Source: Peptoniphilaceae bacterium AMB_02
Lineage (GTDB): Bacteria; Bacillota; Clostridia; Tissierellales; Peptoniphilaceae
Assembly: GCA_036321625.1 (NCBI GenBank)
Contig: CP143259.1
Location: 1,228,001 to 1,292,000, forward strand
DNA length: 64,000 nucleotides
Reading direction: 5' to 3'
How positions within the stretch are numbered: position 1 is the stretch's first letter; each line of letters starts with the position of its first letter. A model generated the notes under the pieces. That model ran no database searches. It was not told the origin of the DNA and saw nothing but the letters and a program-made list of their open reading frames with translations. A program made the position numbers and the translations under genes. Below, piece by piece: positions 8,746 through 18,922 of the stretch.

Positions 8746-9741
8746 TTAATATAATACTTCCCTTTTCTTATTTCGCTCCATTAATCTTTCAACTGAATCT
8801 GAAATAGAATAATCATTGAATAAAATATTATATATTTCTTCTGTAATTGGCATCTCAACATCATTCTCTTCTATAAGACTCTTAACAGCCTTACATGTCT
8901 TAATGCCTTCAACAACCATATTAACCTTTTTTTCAGTCTCTTCTATGGAATGGCCCTGACCTATCAGTATACCGGCTCTTCTATTTCTACTATGCATACT
9001 CGTGCTGGTAACTATTAAATCTCCCATTCCAGTTAATCCATAGAAAGTCTCGGGTCTTCCTCCCAATGCAATTCCAAGTCTTGCTATCTCATGCATCCCT
9101 CTGGTCATTATAGCGGCCTTTGTATTATCTCCAAAACCAAGTCCGTCTGCAATACCCAATCCCAATGCTAAGATATTTTTAGTTGCACCGCCTAATTCAA
9201 CGCCTATGATGTCTTCATTAGTGTATACTCTAAAATCTCTATTCATAAAAACATCTTGAACTGTAGACATTGCACTATTGCTTAGTGAAGCCGCGACAAT
9301 TGCAGTTGGCATTTTAATTGCAACTTCTTCGGCATGAGTCGGTCCCGATAGTGCAACAAATCTATTTACATCAAAAAACTCACCAAATATTTCTGAAATT
9401 CTTTTATTCGTACCTATTTCTATACCTTTAGCAACATTAACAAAAAGGGCTTGGTTATTAAAAACACCGCTGTTTTCAGTGAGTATAGTTCTTATGTTTT
9501 GTGTAGGTACGGCGAAAACAACAATTTCACATTCAGATATATCTGCAATATTAGTAGTTGCTATAATTTCACTATTAAGGGTAATATCTTTTAAATAACG
9601 ACTATTAGCATGATATTCATTTATCTCTGATGCATTTTCACTATTTCTCATATACATAGTGACATCATTGCCATTATCAGCTAGAACCATTGCAAGAGCA
9701 GATCCCCAGCTCCCTCCACCAATTATTGCAATTTTCTTCAT
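8746..9741 (-). CDS. gpsA: Glycerol-3-phosphate dehydrogenase [NAD(P)+]
   Basis: The 331-aa protein begins with the Rossmann motif IIGGGSWGSALA, followed by FAVPTQ, NVAKGIE, LSGPTHAEEV and the catalytic-domain stretch VELGGATKNILALGLGIADGL. GLTGMGDLIVT and RNRRAG close the active site. It reduces dihydroxyacetone phosphate to sn-glycerol-3-phosphate for phospholipid synthesis. It sits 2 bp after plsY, which uses its product. Confidence 0.97.
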   Translation of the reverse strand: MKKIAIIGGGSWGSALAMVLADNGNDVTMYMRNSENASEINEYHANSRYLKDITLNSEIIATTNIADISECEIVVFAVPTQNIRTILTENSGVFNNQALFVNVAKGIEIGTNKRISEIFGEFFDVNRFVALSGPTHAEEVAIKMPTAIVAASLSNSAMSTVQDVFMNRDFRVYTNEDIIGVELGGATKNILALGLGIADGLGFGDNTKAAIMTRGMHEIARLGIALGGRPETFYGLTGMGDLIVTSTSMHSRNRRAGILIGQGHSIEETEKKVNMVVEGIKTCKAVKSLIEENDVEMPITEEIYNILFNDYSISDSVERLMERNKKREVLY

Positions 9742-9743
9742 AG

Positions 9744-10337
9744 CTATTTCTCCTTAAATTTTATTTTGTTTTCTGTTTTATTGAGTAGACGTACAATATT
9801 TGTTCTATGCTTGTAAATTGCAATTATAGCCAAAAGTAATATTACATAAAATGTATAGGGTTTGGTCTTGAAAGCTAAAATATACGCACAAATAGGCGCT
9901 GAGGCTGCTGCGAGTACTGAACCGAGCGACACATATCTGGATATTGCTACAGTGATTATAAATATAGCAATTACTATAGCAAAAATTCTTATATCAAGAT
10001 AAATCAAAACACCTGCAGATGTTGCAATTCCTTTGCCACCTTTAAACCCAAAAAAAACAGGCCAATTATGTCCTAATATAACACCTACGGCAGCATAGTA
10101 TACAGAGTACTGGTCTCCAAACTTATCTGCTAAATAAAGTGCCAGTACTCCCTTTAATAAATCCATCAGTAGCGTCGTCACGCCAATAACAGGACCAAAA
10201 GACCTAAGTGCATTTGTTGCTCCTGCATTACCACTTCCCATTTTTCGTATGTCCTTATTCAATAATACCTTGCCTAGAATATAAGCAGCGGTGAAATTTC
10301 CAATCAAATAAGAAAGTATAAAAAATAAAAGATTCAT
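9744..10337 (-). CDS. plsY: Acyl-phosphate:glycerol-3-phosphate acyltransferase PlsY
   Basis: A 197-aa polytopic membrane protein with the three PlsY motifs: DIRKMGSGNAGATNALR, GHNWPVFFGFKGGKGIATS, and a late YKHRTNIVRLL. It transfers the acyl group from acyl-phosphate to glycerol-3-phosphate to give lysophosphatidic acid. The start overlaps the der stop, and gpsA follows at once, so substrate supply and use are encoded together. Confidence 0.96.
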   Translation of the reverse strand: MNLLFFILSYLIGNFTAAYILGKVLLNKDIRKMGSGNAGATNALRSFGPVIGVTTLLMDLLKGVLALYLADKFGDQYSVYYAAVGVILGHNWPVFFGFKGGKGIATSAGVLIYLDIRIFAIVIAIFIITVAISRYVSLGSVLAAASAPICAYILAFKTKPYTFYVILLLAIIAIYKHRTNIVRLLNKTENKIKFKEK

Positions 10338-11650
10338 TATTCGCTCCTGGATCTAAGTTCAAAATTCAAAGGTGTACCTACAAATCCAAACTTTTGTCTT
10401 ATATTATTTTCAAGATATCTCATATAAGAAAAATGCATAAGTTCCGGTTTATTAACAAACAATAAGATTTTTGGAGGTCTAACACTTGCTTGTGTAGAAT
10501 AGAATATCTTTAATCTTTGTCCTTTATCTGTTGGAGGAGGCGTTCTGAAGACTGCTTCACTAATAATTTCGTTTAAGACCCCAGTACTAATTCTTAAATT
10601 GTAATTGTCATTGACCATATTTATTAACGCAAAAATATCATCTACCCTCTTACCGGTTTTTACAGACATAAAATGTACCGGGGCATAGCTAATAAAACCC
10701 AGCTTATTACGTACATTTTCTTCATACTTTTTCATGGTATTGGTTTGTTTATCGATTAAATCCCATTTATTGACAATTATTATGATAGCCTTACCTTGTT
10801 CATGGGCGTAGCCAGCTATCTTTGTATCTTGTTCAGTAACGCCTTCTGTCGCATCTATTAATAATAGACATATATCAGATCTATCTACCGCAGATAGAGT
10901 TCTTATAACAGAATACCTCTCAATTGCATCTGTTATAGCTCTTTTTCTTCTTAATCCTGCAGTATCTATAAAAAGATACTCTACCCCATCTCTCATAATA
11001 TAAGAATCGATAGCGTCTCTTGTCGTACCTGCAATATCCGTTACAATCATCCTATCTTCATCCAGTAGTCTATTTATAAGAGAAGACTTACCAACATTTG
11101 GTTTTCCGACAATGGCTACTGAAATATCAGTACTCTCCTCATCTTTTCCAGATTCCGGCAAAAAGGTCAATATCTCATCCAGCAAATCACCCAATCCAAA
11201 AGCCTGTTCGGCAGAAACTACCATTAAATGTTCAAATCCAAGTTCATAGAACTCATATACATCAGTAGGAGTATTATGCGTATCAATTTTATTGACGACG
11301 ACGATTACAGGTCTACCTGATTTTCTAAGTATCTCTGCAATATCACGATCTTCTTGCATAATCCCCGATTTTCCATCGACCACAAAAAGAATTAAATCTG
11401 AAGTATCAATTGCAAGCTCTGCCTGCAGTTTAATATGTTTAGAAATAATATCATCGTCATCAGGCACATATCCACCTGTGTCGACTAGCATAAAATACCT
11501 GCCAAGCCATTCAGCTTCTCTATACAAACGGTCCCTGGTAACTCCCGGTGTATCTTCTGTAATTGCTTCTTTTTTTCTAATTAGTTTATTGAAAAGAGTT
11601 GATTTTCCGACATTAGGTCTACCAACTACACTCACTATAGAATTTCTCAA
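10337..11650 (-). CDS. der: Ribosome biogenesis GTPase Der (EngA)
   Basis: The 437-aa protein has two tandem GTPase domains, each with a P-loop (GRPNVGKST at 10-18 and GKPNVGKSS near 180), DTPG/DTAG switch II motifs and NKID/NKWD specificity motifs. A C-terminal KH-like domain (about 350-437) follows. Der acts in 50S subunit assembly. It heads the leftward der-plsY-gpsA cluster. Confidence 0.97.
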   Translation of the reverse strand: MRNSIVSVVGRPNVGKSTLFNKLIRKKEAITEDTPGVTRDRLYREAEWLGRYFMLVDTGGYVPDDDDIISKHIKLQAELAIDTSDLILFVVDGKSGIMQEDRDIAEILRKSGRPVIVVVNKIDTHNTPTDVYEFYELGFEHLMVVSAEQAFGLGDLLDEILTFLPESGKDEESTDISVAIVGKPNVGKSSLINRLLDEDRMIVTDIAGTTRDAIDSYIMRDGVEYLFIDTAGLRRKRAITDAIERYSVIRTLSAVDRSDICLLLIDATEGVTEQDTKIAGYAHEQGKAIIIIVNKWDLIDKQTNTMKKYEENVRNKLGFISYAPVHFMSVKTGKRVDDIFALINMVNDNYNLRISTGVLNEIISEAVFRTPPPTDKGQRLKIFYSTQASVRPPKILLFVNKPELMHFSYMRYLENNIRQKFGFVGTPLNFELRSRSE

Positions 11651-11718
11651 AATTTCACCTCTAATTATTTATAATAAATAAATCTGCAAATATATGCAGT
11701 TACTATATCTTATCTTCT

Positions 11719-11724
11719 ATTATA
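11719..11724 (-). promoter_or_regulatory. Possible -10 element for the der operon
   Basis: On the minus strand TATAAT occurs at 11724-11719, about 70 bp upstream of der and just beyond the glyA terminator. The -35 region is T-rich (TTTTAA) and weak. A new promoter is expected here because the terminator would cut off transcription from glyA. Confidence 0.45.
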
Positions 11725-11743
11725 CTAGATTTTATGTAAATTT

Positions 11744-11772
11744 AAAACAAGCAGCAATGCGCTGCTTGTTTT
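11744..11772 (-). terminator. Intrinsic terminator after glyA
   Basis: A perfect 12-bp stem (AAAACAAGCAGC with GCTGCTTGTTTT) with a 5-nt loop lies 8 bp after the glyA stop; the T-tract is part of the 3' arm. Confidence 0.9.
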
Positions 11773-11779
11773 ATTGGGA

Positions 11780-13012
11780 TTATTTATATAGTGGGAAGTT
11801 TTGAAGCATATCAAGAACTTTTTTCTTAAGTTCTTCTTGTGGTGCTTCGTTCTTAAGAGCTGCAACAATTATTTTTGCAATCTCTCTGAATTCATTCTCT
11901 TTAAGCCCTCTTGTAGTCATTGCAGGAGTTCCTAGTCTGATTCCTGAAGTTACGAATGGACTGTTCTTTTCGTTTGGAATTGTGTTTTTATTAGTAGTAA
12001 TATTTACACTCTCCAAAATAGCTTCTGCTTCTTTTCCTGTATGTCCAACAGTTGTAACATCAACTAGTAGTAAGTGGTTATCAGTACCACCTGAAATTAA
12101 TCTCAATCCTCCATTTACAAGCTCTTCAGCTAATGCTTGAGCATTATCTAGGATTTGTTGCTGGTATACTTTAAACTCAGGTTTTAAAGCTTCTTCGAAA
12201 CATACAGCTTTACCGGCAATTATATGCTCAAGTGGACCACCTTGTAGTCCAGGGAAAATTGCTTTATCTAGCATTTTTGCATATTCTGCTTTACAAAGTA
12301 TAGCCCCACCACGAGGTCCTCTTAGAGTTTTGTGTGTTGTAGTTGTAACAAAGTCAGCATATGGAACCGGATCCGGATGAAGACCTGCAGCTACAAGACC
12401 TGCGATATGAGCCATATCTACCATGAAATAAGCTCCGACTTCATCGGCTATTTCTTTAAATATCTTAAAATCGATTTTTCTAGGATAAGCACTCGCACCG
12501 GCAACGATTAGTTTAGGTTGCTCTTTCTTTGCAATTTCTCTAACTTCATCATAGTCAATTACTTCAGTTTCAAGATTTACTCCATAGTCAACGAAATTGT
12601 AATAAAGTCCGGAAATATTAACAGGTGATCCATGAGTTAAGTGTCCACCTTCAGATAATTTCATTCCAAGTACTTTATCACCAGGTTTTAAAATTGATAG
12701 ATATACACCTAGATTGGCATTAGCTCCTGAATGAGGCTGAACATTCGCATGATCTGCTTTAAACAGTTCACACATCTTGGATATAGCTAAATCTTCGATG
12801 ACATCTATAAATTCACAACCGCCATAATATCTTTTTCCTGGGTAACCTTCAGCATACTTGTTGTTAAGTGGTGATCCTAAAGCTTCCAGTACCGGCTCAG
12901 AAACAAAGTTCTCAGACGCAATTAACTCAACATGTTCATTCTGTCTGGTTATTTCCTTCAGAATGTTTTCATAAACAATTGGTGATGCTTCTTGTAACTT
13001 CTTAAATTGCAT
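11780..13012 (-). CDS. glyA: Serine hydroxymethyltransferase
   Basis: The 410-aa fold-type I PLP enzyme shows ASENFVS near the N-terminus, [16 protein letters not shown] and the PLP-lysine motif [14 protein letters not shown] (Lys228). It interconverts serine and glycine, loading C1 units onto tetrahydrofolate. The start follows AGGAGGAAGTTT. It ends the aspS-tcdA-rseC-glyA run and has its own terminator. The folate genes at 29.4-31 kb serve the same pathway but are far away. Confidence 0.97.
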   Translation of the reverse strand: MQFKKLQEASPIVYENILKEITRQNEHVELIASENFVSEPVLEALGSPLNNKYAEGYPGKRYYGGCEFIDVIEDLAISKMCELFKADHANVQPHSGANANLGVYLSILKPGDKVLGMKLSEGGHLTHGSPVNISGLYYNFVDYGVNLETEVIDYDEVREIAKKEQPKLIVAGASAYPRKIDFKIFKEIADEVGAYFMVDMAHIAGLVAAGLHPDPVPYADFVTTTTHKTLRGPRGGAILCKAEYAKMLDKAIFPGLQGGPLEHIIAGKAVCFEEALKPEFKVYQQQILDNAQALAEELVNGGLRLISGGTDNHLLLVDVTTVGHTGKEAEAILESVNITTNKNTIPNEKNSPFVTSGIRLGTPAMTTRGLKENEFREIAKIIVAALKNEAPQEELKKKVLDMLQNFPLYK

Positions 13013-13043
13013 AAACTTCCTCCTGTATTTAAGTTCATTTATT

Positions 13044-13472
13044 TCAGCTTTTGCTGATTATTCTATTAATCCTCATCATTTCTGCATCTTGTGTACCTAG
13101 TAGCTTATCAATTATTTTAAGAATAAGAAGAGATATTAAGAACCCTAGAATTCCAAATAAAAAACTATACAACTCTAAATTACTTAATCCCTTTTCATTC
13201 ATAATATAATACGATACCGCAATACCTAAGATGAACATAATTAGAGGAATAACATACAAAACTATAGTATATTTGACAACTCTCTTGTTGTTGGCTGCCA
13301 ATTCTACACCGTCTCCGGGTTTGGCATTGACCTCATTTGGCAGATTTACAATCATAACCGGTGTATCACAACCACCACATGTTTTACATCCACCGCCACA
13401 ACCAGATGTACGACTGACAGCAACTTTGGCCATTCCATTATTAACAGATAAGACCTTTCCGACTTTATTCAT
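13044..13472 (-). CDS. RseC/MucC family (SoxR-reducing system) membrane protein
   Basis: A 142-aa protein with an N-terminal beta domain carrying a cysteine cluster [11 protein letters not shown] (Cys25, 29, 32, 35) and two membrane helices (about 70-90 and 100-121). This is the RseC family layout. In other bacteria RseC works with Rnf-type electron transfer or SoxR reduction; no rnf genes are in this window. The start overlaps tcdA by 8 bp. Confidence 0.85.
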   Translation of the reverse strand: MNKVGKVLSVNNGMAKVAVSRTSGCGGGCKTCGGCDTPVMIVNLPNEVNAKPGDGVELAANNKRVVKYTIVLYVIPLIMFILGIAVSYYIMNEKGLSNLELYSFLFGILGFLISLLILKIIDKLLGTQDAEMMRINRIISKS

Positions 13473-14169
13473 ACTTCTCCTCTTTCAGCAGTTCCTTTAC
13501 TACTTCTGATGCTATTATTAAGCCGGCCACCGGAGGAACAAAAGCGGAACTGCCCGGACTTCGATCATTCGTGCCAGTTATTTTAATAGCTTCCTCGTCT
13601 GACCAAACGACCTTTAATCCCTTAATATTTCTGTCCCTTACTTCTTTTCTAATAATCCTTGCCAGCGGGCACACTTTAGTATCTTCAATGTTTGAAATCC
13701 TAAATCTAGTAGGGTCGAATTTATTACCGGCACCCATAGAACTTATAATGGGAATACCACTTTTAAATGCCTCTTCAATCAATAGGATTTTAGATTTAAC
13801 TGAGTCAATAGCATCAATAACATAATCGTACTTTTTGAATTCAAAATCTTTGTTAGATTTTTCATCAAAATATTTTACCATTACAATTATACATGTTTTT
13901 GGATTAATTGTCAACAGTCTGTCTCTTAATGCCTCAGCCTTATTCATACCTATAGTATCATAAGTTGCTTGTATTTGTCGATTAAGATTAGTCAACTCAA
14001 CAATATCGTTATCAACTATCGTAAGATTTCCCAGTCCGCTTCTTATGAGAGCTTCAGCAGTAAAAGAACCTACTCCTCCAACACCAAATATAATCACATT
14101 CTTATTGGATAATATCCGTGAGCTGTTTTCACCATACAATCTATCAAATCTTTCAAACTGAGTGACCAT
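13465..14169 (-). CDS. tcdA: tRNA threonylcarbamoyladenosine dehydratase TcdA (ThiF/E1-like)
   Basis: The 234-aa protein has the E1-like ATP-binding motif FGVGGVGSFTAEAL, SGLGNLTIVDNDIVELTNLNRQ and the ending GSSAFVPPVAGLIIASEVV typical of TcdA/CsdL/YgdL. It cyclises t6A37 of ANN-decoding tRNAs to ct6A using ATP. It starts directly after the aspS stop, a pairing that fits tRNA function. Confidence 0.93.
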   Translation of the reverse strand: MVTQFERFDRLYGENSSRILSNKNVIIFGVGGVGSFTAEALIRSGLGNLTIVDNDIVELTNLNRQIQATYDTIGMNKAEALRDRLLTINPKTCIIVMVKYFDEKSNKDFEFKKYDYVIDAIDSVKSKILLIEEAFKSGIPIISSMGAGNKFDPTRFRISNIEDTKVCPLARIIRKEVRDRNIKGLKVVWSDEEAIKITGTNDRSPGSSAFVPPVAGLIIASEVVKELLKEEKYE

Positions 14170-14170
14170 A

Positions 14171-15934
14171 TTATATTTTCTTTACATGGATTTCCTTAAG
14201 CTGTTCGTCACTTACAGGTGATGGTGCACCTGTTAGAAGACATGTAGCTGATTGTGTCTTAGGAAATGCAATTACATCTTTTATATTATTAGTACCGGCA
14301 AAAAGCATAACCAATCTGTCAAATCCATATGCTATTCCACCATGAGGAGGTGTTCCATAGCTAAGAGCTTCTATAAAATAACCGAACTTTCTTTGGATGT
14401 CGTCCTCGTTTAAGCTTAATGCTCTAAACACTCTGTCTTGGAGTTCTGAATTATTGATTCTAATTGATCCTCCACCAATTTCCTCACCATTTATAACTAA
14501 GTCATATGCTATTGCACGACACTTTTCAGGTGCAGTCTCCAATAAATCAATATCTTCAATATTTGGATGAGTAAATGGATGATGCTTAGCAGCATATCTC
14601 TCTTCTTCCTCATCGTACTCGAACATAGGGAAATCAATAACCCATGTAATAGCATATTCTTCGTCATTTAGAATATCTAAGTCTCTTGCAATTTTAATTC
14701 TTAAATTACCAAGTGATGCATTTGTAGTTTCAAAATCATCTGCCACGACAAAAACAAGTCCATTATTATCTATATTAAATAGTCCTTTGATTGCAGCAAT
14801 ATTCTCTTCGGTTAAAAACTTACTAATCGATGAGGTCATTTCTCCTTCGTGGAATTTAATCCAAACTAGACCTTTTGCACCATAATCCTTTACAAAATCA
14901 GTTAGTTTATCGATTTTCTTTCTGCTGAATTCCGTTTCATAATCACCGATATTAAAACCCTTTATAATTTTGCCATCTTCCAAAGCTGTTTTAAACAGTC
15001 CAAACTCGGTATTTTTAAATACCTCTTCCAGATGCTTAAGTTCAAATCCAAACCTTAAATCAGGTTTATCTACGCCGTATTTCTCCATCGCTTCACTATA
15101 AGGCATCACTCCAAATGGAGTAGGCAAGTCTATCCCCTTGATTTCCTTAAACATTTTGCATACAAGCTTTTCATTTATATCCATAACATCTTCAGCATCC
15201 ACAAAAGACATCTCAATGTCAACTTGTGTAAATTCAGGTTGCCTATTTGCTCTTAAATCTTCATCTCTGAAGCACTTCACTATCTGATAATATCTATCCA
15301 TTCCTCCAACCATTAAAATTTGTTTCAATTGTTGTGGTGACTGTGGAAGAGCATAGAATTTATTTGGATTAACTCTGGAAGGCACTAAATAATCCCTAGC
15401 TCCTTCAGGAGTTGGATTTGTAAGGAATGGTGTTTCAATTTCTACAAAATCATTGTCATATAAAAAGTCTCTGATTACCTTTGCAAGCTTAGCTCTTAAT
15501 TTTAAATTCTTTTGCAGACTCTCTTTTCTCAAATCTAAATATCTATATTTCAATCTCATTGATTCAGAAGCATTGTCATCATCTTTAACATATATAGGAG
15601 GCGTATTGGCTTTATCCAGAATCTTAAGCTCTGTAACTATTACCTCTATATCCCCTGTAGGCATTTTGGGGTTTTTAGACTCTCTCTCAGATACAACTCC
15701 TCTGACAGCTAATACATATTCACTACGAATATTTTCTGCAATATTATAAATCTCAGGAGTAGTTTCTTTTTTTATTACTACTTGAGAGATTCCTGTAGTA
15801 TCTCTTAAATCTATAAAAATTAAAGCTCCAAGATTTCTTTCTTTAGCTACCCATCCGTTTAAAACTACCTCAGAACCAATATCAGCAGCTCTTAAATCAC
15901 CACACATATTAGTTCTTTTAAATTTCTGTTCCAT
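14171..15934 (-). CDS. aspS: Aspartate--tRNA ligase
   Basis: The 587-aa class II synthetase has an N-terminal OB anticodon-binding domain (about 1-105), motif 2 FRDEDLRANRQPEFTQVDIE, a bacterial GAD-type insertion (about 290-400) and motif 3 GIAYGFDRLVMLF. I chose the ATG at 15934 since AAGGAGG lies seven bases upstream; an in-frame ATG ten codons earlier has no such site. It attaches Asp to tRNA-Asp and could be non-discriminating. No T-box leader is apparent upstream. Confidence 0.96.
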   Translation of the reverse strand: MEQKFKRTNMCGDLRAADIGSEVVLNGWVAKERNLGALIFIDLRDTTGISQVVIKKETTPEIYNIAENIRSEYVLAVRGVVSERESKNPKMPTGDIEVIVTELKILDKANTPPIYVKDDDNASESMRLKYRYLDLRKESLQKNLKLRAKLAKVIRDFLYDNDFVEIETPFLTNPTPEGARDYLVPSRVNPNKFYALPQSPQQLKQILMVGGMDRYYQIVKCFRDEDLRANRQPEFTQVDIEMSFVDAEDVMDINEKLVCKMFKEIKGIDLPTPFGVMPYSEAMEKYGVDKPDLRFGFELKHLEEVFKNTEFGLFKTALEDGKIIKGFNIGDYETEFSRKKIDKLTDFVKDYGAKGLVWIKFHEGEMTSSISKFLTEENIAAIKGLFNIDNNGLVFVVADDFETTNASLGNLRIKIARDLDILNDEEYAITWVIDFPMFEYDEEEERYAAKHHPFTHPNIEDIDLLETAPEKCRAIAYDLVINGEEIGGGSIRINNSELQDRVFRALSLNEDDIQRKFGYFIEALSYGTPPHGGIAYGFDRLVMLFAGTNNIKDVIAFPKTQSATCLLTGAPSPVSDEQLKEIHVKKI

Positions 15935-16109
15935 TGTTTTGACCTCCTTAAGGTTGATAGTCATATCTCTACATCCTATATTTTATATCAATTGAGAGAG
16001 TAAATCAATAACTTTAAACCAAGATTTCTTAGTTTACCATTTACATATTTCATTTGTTTAATTATACTATAAGTACAGACCCAATTTTATAAGAAGATGA
16101 GGTGTACGA

Positions 16110-17495
16110 ATGAAAATTTCAATTCATATGATATTAGAAGAATTATCTGAACTTAAGCCCGAGTCTGTTATTAATTTTCAAACTTCTTTTACTTCATATA
16201 ATTTGCTGGAAACTTTTCCAGATGAAAACGATGTTCTTCACATTTGTGATGTAACAAAATTTGTAAGCATGAACAATATAACCGAACGTAAGACATTTGT
16301 ACTTATAGATCCTTTAAACATTATGGAAGAAGTTGAAGTATCTAATAAAATCAATGTAATTGCAATTAAAGACAACATTACTCAAGCAACACTAATAAAC
16401 AAAATTATACAAATTTTTAATAAGTATATAAATTTTGAATTGACTTTAACTTCATATCTTCATCAAGGTGTGTCCCTAGAGAAAATACTCAACTTTATTT
16501 ACAAAAGTGTCGGTATTGAGATGCATCTAAATGATTCAAGAGGTAATGCACTTTACAGGAACAGCAATGCATATAAGTACTATCCGCAGACAATTTTAAT
16601 TTCGAAAACAGTAAGAGACGGGAAAAAAGCTCTGGGTTCACTTGCATTAATGAAAAGTAAGGTCTTAACTGAAGATTATCAGATGTCACTTTTCAATATT
16701 ATAAGCGAAATACTGGATAAAAAACTTGATTTGTACTTTAATGACAAAAGAGATGCTTATCTTGATTTAACCAAGATGGTCTATGATAATCTTGCTAATT
16801 CTTCACCTCTTGATGTTGAGCAAGTATCAAAGAAGCTAGAAAATCTAGGATGGTCAATAAACCATAACTACAGATTATTCTTGATATCATCTCAAAGATA
16901 CGAGAGTATTCAATTAGTAATTGATTATCTTACAGATCAGTACAAAAAGGATACATTATTATTTAAACATGAGGGCAAATACATCCTTTTAGTCAACGAT
17001 AATAAAGTGGATAGTGATATATTGATCTCAGAACTAAGACTGATGATAGATTCAAGATCCGATTTGAAAATTCTTGTATCAATTGCATTTAATAATATAC
17101 TAGAGGTCTCTAAACACTATAGATTTTTATGCATGTTGGTATCAAAAATAGATTTTGAACTGGTTGATTTATCTGTAGACACAATAAAGGTACTTTTAAT
17201 TTTATCTAAAGGTATCGAAAATAATGTATTTATTAATTCTGAAATAAGAAAACTTAAAGAATACGATTCTGATAGCGACGGAGACTTATTAGAAACACTG
17301 TATGCATATATTTGTTATGAAAGAAGTCTAGTAAGAACCGCAGAAAAACTCAATGTTCATAGAAATACCGTCGTTTATCGAGTTAACAGGATTAATGAAA
17401 TCATCAATCTTGACCTGGACAATCCACTTATACGCTATCACACCATCATTTCTATTCTCTTAATTGAAGGTGAAGGATTACTGAAATATAATTAA
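16110..17495 (+). CDS. PucR-family transcriptional regulator (C-terminal HTH)
   Basis: The 461-aa protein has a variable N-terminal sensory part and a C-terminal PucR HTH_30 domain (about 395-455) with LVRTAEKLNVHRNTVVYRVNRI. The family includes PucR and CdaR-type regulators of purine, sugar-acid or amino-acid metabolism. It points toward the pyridoxal kinase gene and shares a terminator with it, but they are convergent, so regulation of that kinase is not implied. The start follows GAGGTG. The inducer is unknown. Confidence 0.85.
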   Translation: MKISIHMILEELSELKPESVINFQTSFTSYNLLETFPDENDVLHICDVTKFVSMNNITERKTFVLIDPLNIMEEVEVSNKINVIAIKDNITQATLINKIIQIFNKYINFELTLTSYLHQGVSLEKILNFIYKSVGIEMHLNDSRGNALYRNSNAYKYYPQTILISKTVRDGKKALGSLALMKSKVLTEDYQMSLFNIISEILDKKLDLYFNDKRDAYLDLTKMVYDNLANSSPLDVEQVSKKLENLGWSINHNYRLFLISSQRYESIQLVIDYLTDQYKKDTLLFKHEGKYILLVNDNKVDSDILISELRLMIDSRSDLKILVSIAFNNILEVSKHYRFLCMLVSKIDFELVDLSVDTIKVLLILSKGIENNVFINSEIRKLKEYDSDSDGDLLETLYAYICYERSLVRTAEKLNVHRNTVVYRVNRINEIINLDLDNPLIRYHTIISILLIEGEGLLKYN

Positions 17496-17534
17496 AAAAA
17501 TTCCTTAAGAAGTCGAGCTTCTTAAGGAATTTTT
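17496..17534. terminator. Bidirectional terminator between pucR-like gene and pdxK
   Basis: A 17-bp perfect stem (AAAAATTCCTTAAGAAG and its complement) with loop TCGAG has A-tracts on one side and T-tracts on the other, so it works in both directions. It overlaps the stop codon of the convergent kinase gene. Confidence 0.92.
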
Positions 17535-18342
17535 AATCTATAAGGTCAAGATATCTTTCTATTGGCACATCTCTAACTATTTCAGTTATGTCAATACTTT
17601 CCATTTTTAAAATCTTACTCAATAATGAAGAAGAATAATGTGCAGCTTCTTCAACTGTGTTACCCTGTGTTATCTTACCCGTCATAAAAGACGAAAAGAT
17701 ATCTCCGGTACCAGCAAATTTATATGGGATAACTTCGTATTTTATTCTGAAGGGTTCGCCGTCTAAGTTTAAGCCATAGACATAGTATTCTCCATTGATT
17801 AAAACACTGGTTAATACCGCAGATTTCAATCCTAAACCATTAAACTTATTTAACCACCTAATCGCAGTACTTTCTGATATAGTCTTTGAAGGCTTCTCAT
17901 CCAATAAAAGCGCTGCTTCTGTCACATTAGGCAGAATGATATCGGAATGTGTTATCATTTTCTTCATATGATCTATAATCTCTAATGGTAAACCATGATA
18001 AAGCTCCCCGTCATCTCCCATTATAGGGTCGGTTATTATCAACGGCTTCGTTTTTTGATATGATAGAAGTTTTTCTATTATCTTAACTTGCTCTTCAGAG
18101 TTGATAAAACCGGTTACGATAACATCAAATTGAAAATCCAATGTCTCCCAGATTTCTACTGTATTTCTCATATAATCAGTTAAATCATGAAGTTCTGAGA
18201 TTTTATAGTCAAAAGTATTAGATACTATTGATGTAGGTAAATTGCTTATATCCAGCTTCATTTTTGATAGTATGGGTATCATAGTTGATAATGCAATCTT
18301 TCCATGACTCACAATATCCCCTATCAGTAAAACTCTCTTCAT
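17533..18342 (-). CDS. Pyridoxamine/pyridoxal kinase (PdxK/PdxY-like ribokinase fold)
   Basis: The 269-aa protein shows VLLIGDIVSHGK near the start, LIITDPIMGDDGELYHG, LPNVTEAALLL and the catalytic anion-hole motif FAGTGDIFSS. This fits the PdxY/PdxK group that phosphorylates B6 vitamers with ATP. Together with ylmE at 7 kb it bears on PLP supply, though unlinked. The substrate is inferred from family resemblance. Confidence 0.82.
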   Translation of the reverse strand: MKRVLLIGDIVSHGKIALSTMIPILSKMKLDISNLPTSIVSNTFDYKISELHDLTDYMRNTVEIWETLDFQFDVIVTGFINSEEQVKIIEKLLSYQKTKPLIITDPIMGDDGELYHGLPLEIIDHMKKMITHSDIILPNVTEAALLLDEKPSKTISESTAIRWLNKFNGLGLKSAVLTSVLINGEYYVYGLNLDGEPFRIKYEVIPYKFAGTGDIFSSFMTGKITQGNTVEEAAHYSSSLLSKILKMESIDITEIVRDVPIERYLDLID

Positions 18343-18445
18343 TAAATCCCTCTTTTCTTACTTTCATCAGTATTTATAATATCACAATAGTAATCTTTTT
18401 ACACCAATTTAAATAAAATATTTAATAATATAAAAAATAGATTAT

Positions 18446-18922
18446 TTATAAATACTCCAAGATAATCTTCCAAGCTTCATATAAATCATCCAAGCTGTAC
18501 CTTGCATTTGCAGCGGAAGTTGAGGGTAGTTTAACAGCTTCAAGTTTCATCTCCTTAGTGACTGTTAAATATGATTTGTTTCCATTACAAAAAATTTTAA
18601 CAATATTTGAAGAGTATAGGATATTTTGTAAATCTGAAGCTTTGACTACTTCTAAATCTCTATCCATAGAGCCTTCTATAATTGCAGTCGATACAGCATC
18701 ATACAAGGCAATTTTATTACGCAATAATAACTCCTTCTTTTCGTCTAGGGTATTTGGAACTTCTCTATCAAGTAATTTAGCCAAAAGCTTCCAAAATCTA
18801 TTTTGAGGATGTCCATAATAAAAACCCATCTCTCTAGACTTTAATGATGGAAATGATCCTAATATAAGAATTTTGCTGTCCTCATCAAATACAGGCTCAA
18901 AACCATGCTTAATCTCTCTCAT
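18446..18922 (-). CDS. DNA-deoxyinosine/hypoxanthine glycosylase (UDG superfamily)
   Basis: A 158-aa UDG-fold protein with ILGSFPSLKSREMGFYYGHPQNRFWKL near the N-terminus and KLPSTSAANARYS near the C-terminus. These are typical of the family-6-like glycosylases that remove deoxyinosine from DNA. The usual family-1 GQDPYH motif is absent. Its 5' end overlaps the 3' end of a methyltransferase gene by 14 bp, so the two are probably co-transcribed. Confidence 0.85.
   Translation of the reverse strand: MREIKHGFEPVFDEDSKILILGSFPSLKSREMGFYYGHPQNRFWKLLAKLLDREVPNTLDEKKELLLRNKIALYDAVSTAIIEGSMDRDLEVVKASDLQNILYSSNIVKIFCNGNKSYLTVTKEMKLEAVKLPSTSAANARYSLDDLYEAWKIILEYL

Noticed and set aside
15935-16109. 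T-box leader before aspS
   Set aside because: No T-box consensus or specifier stem is visible, and the spacer to the divergent gene is too short for one.
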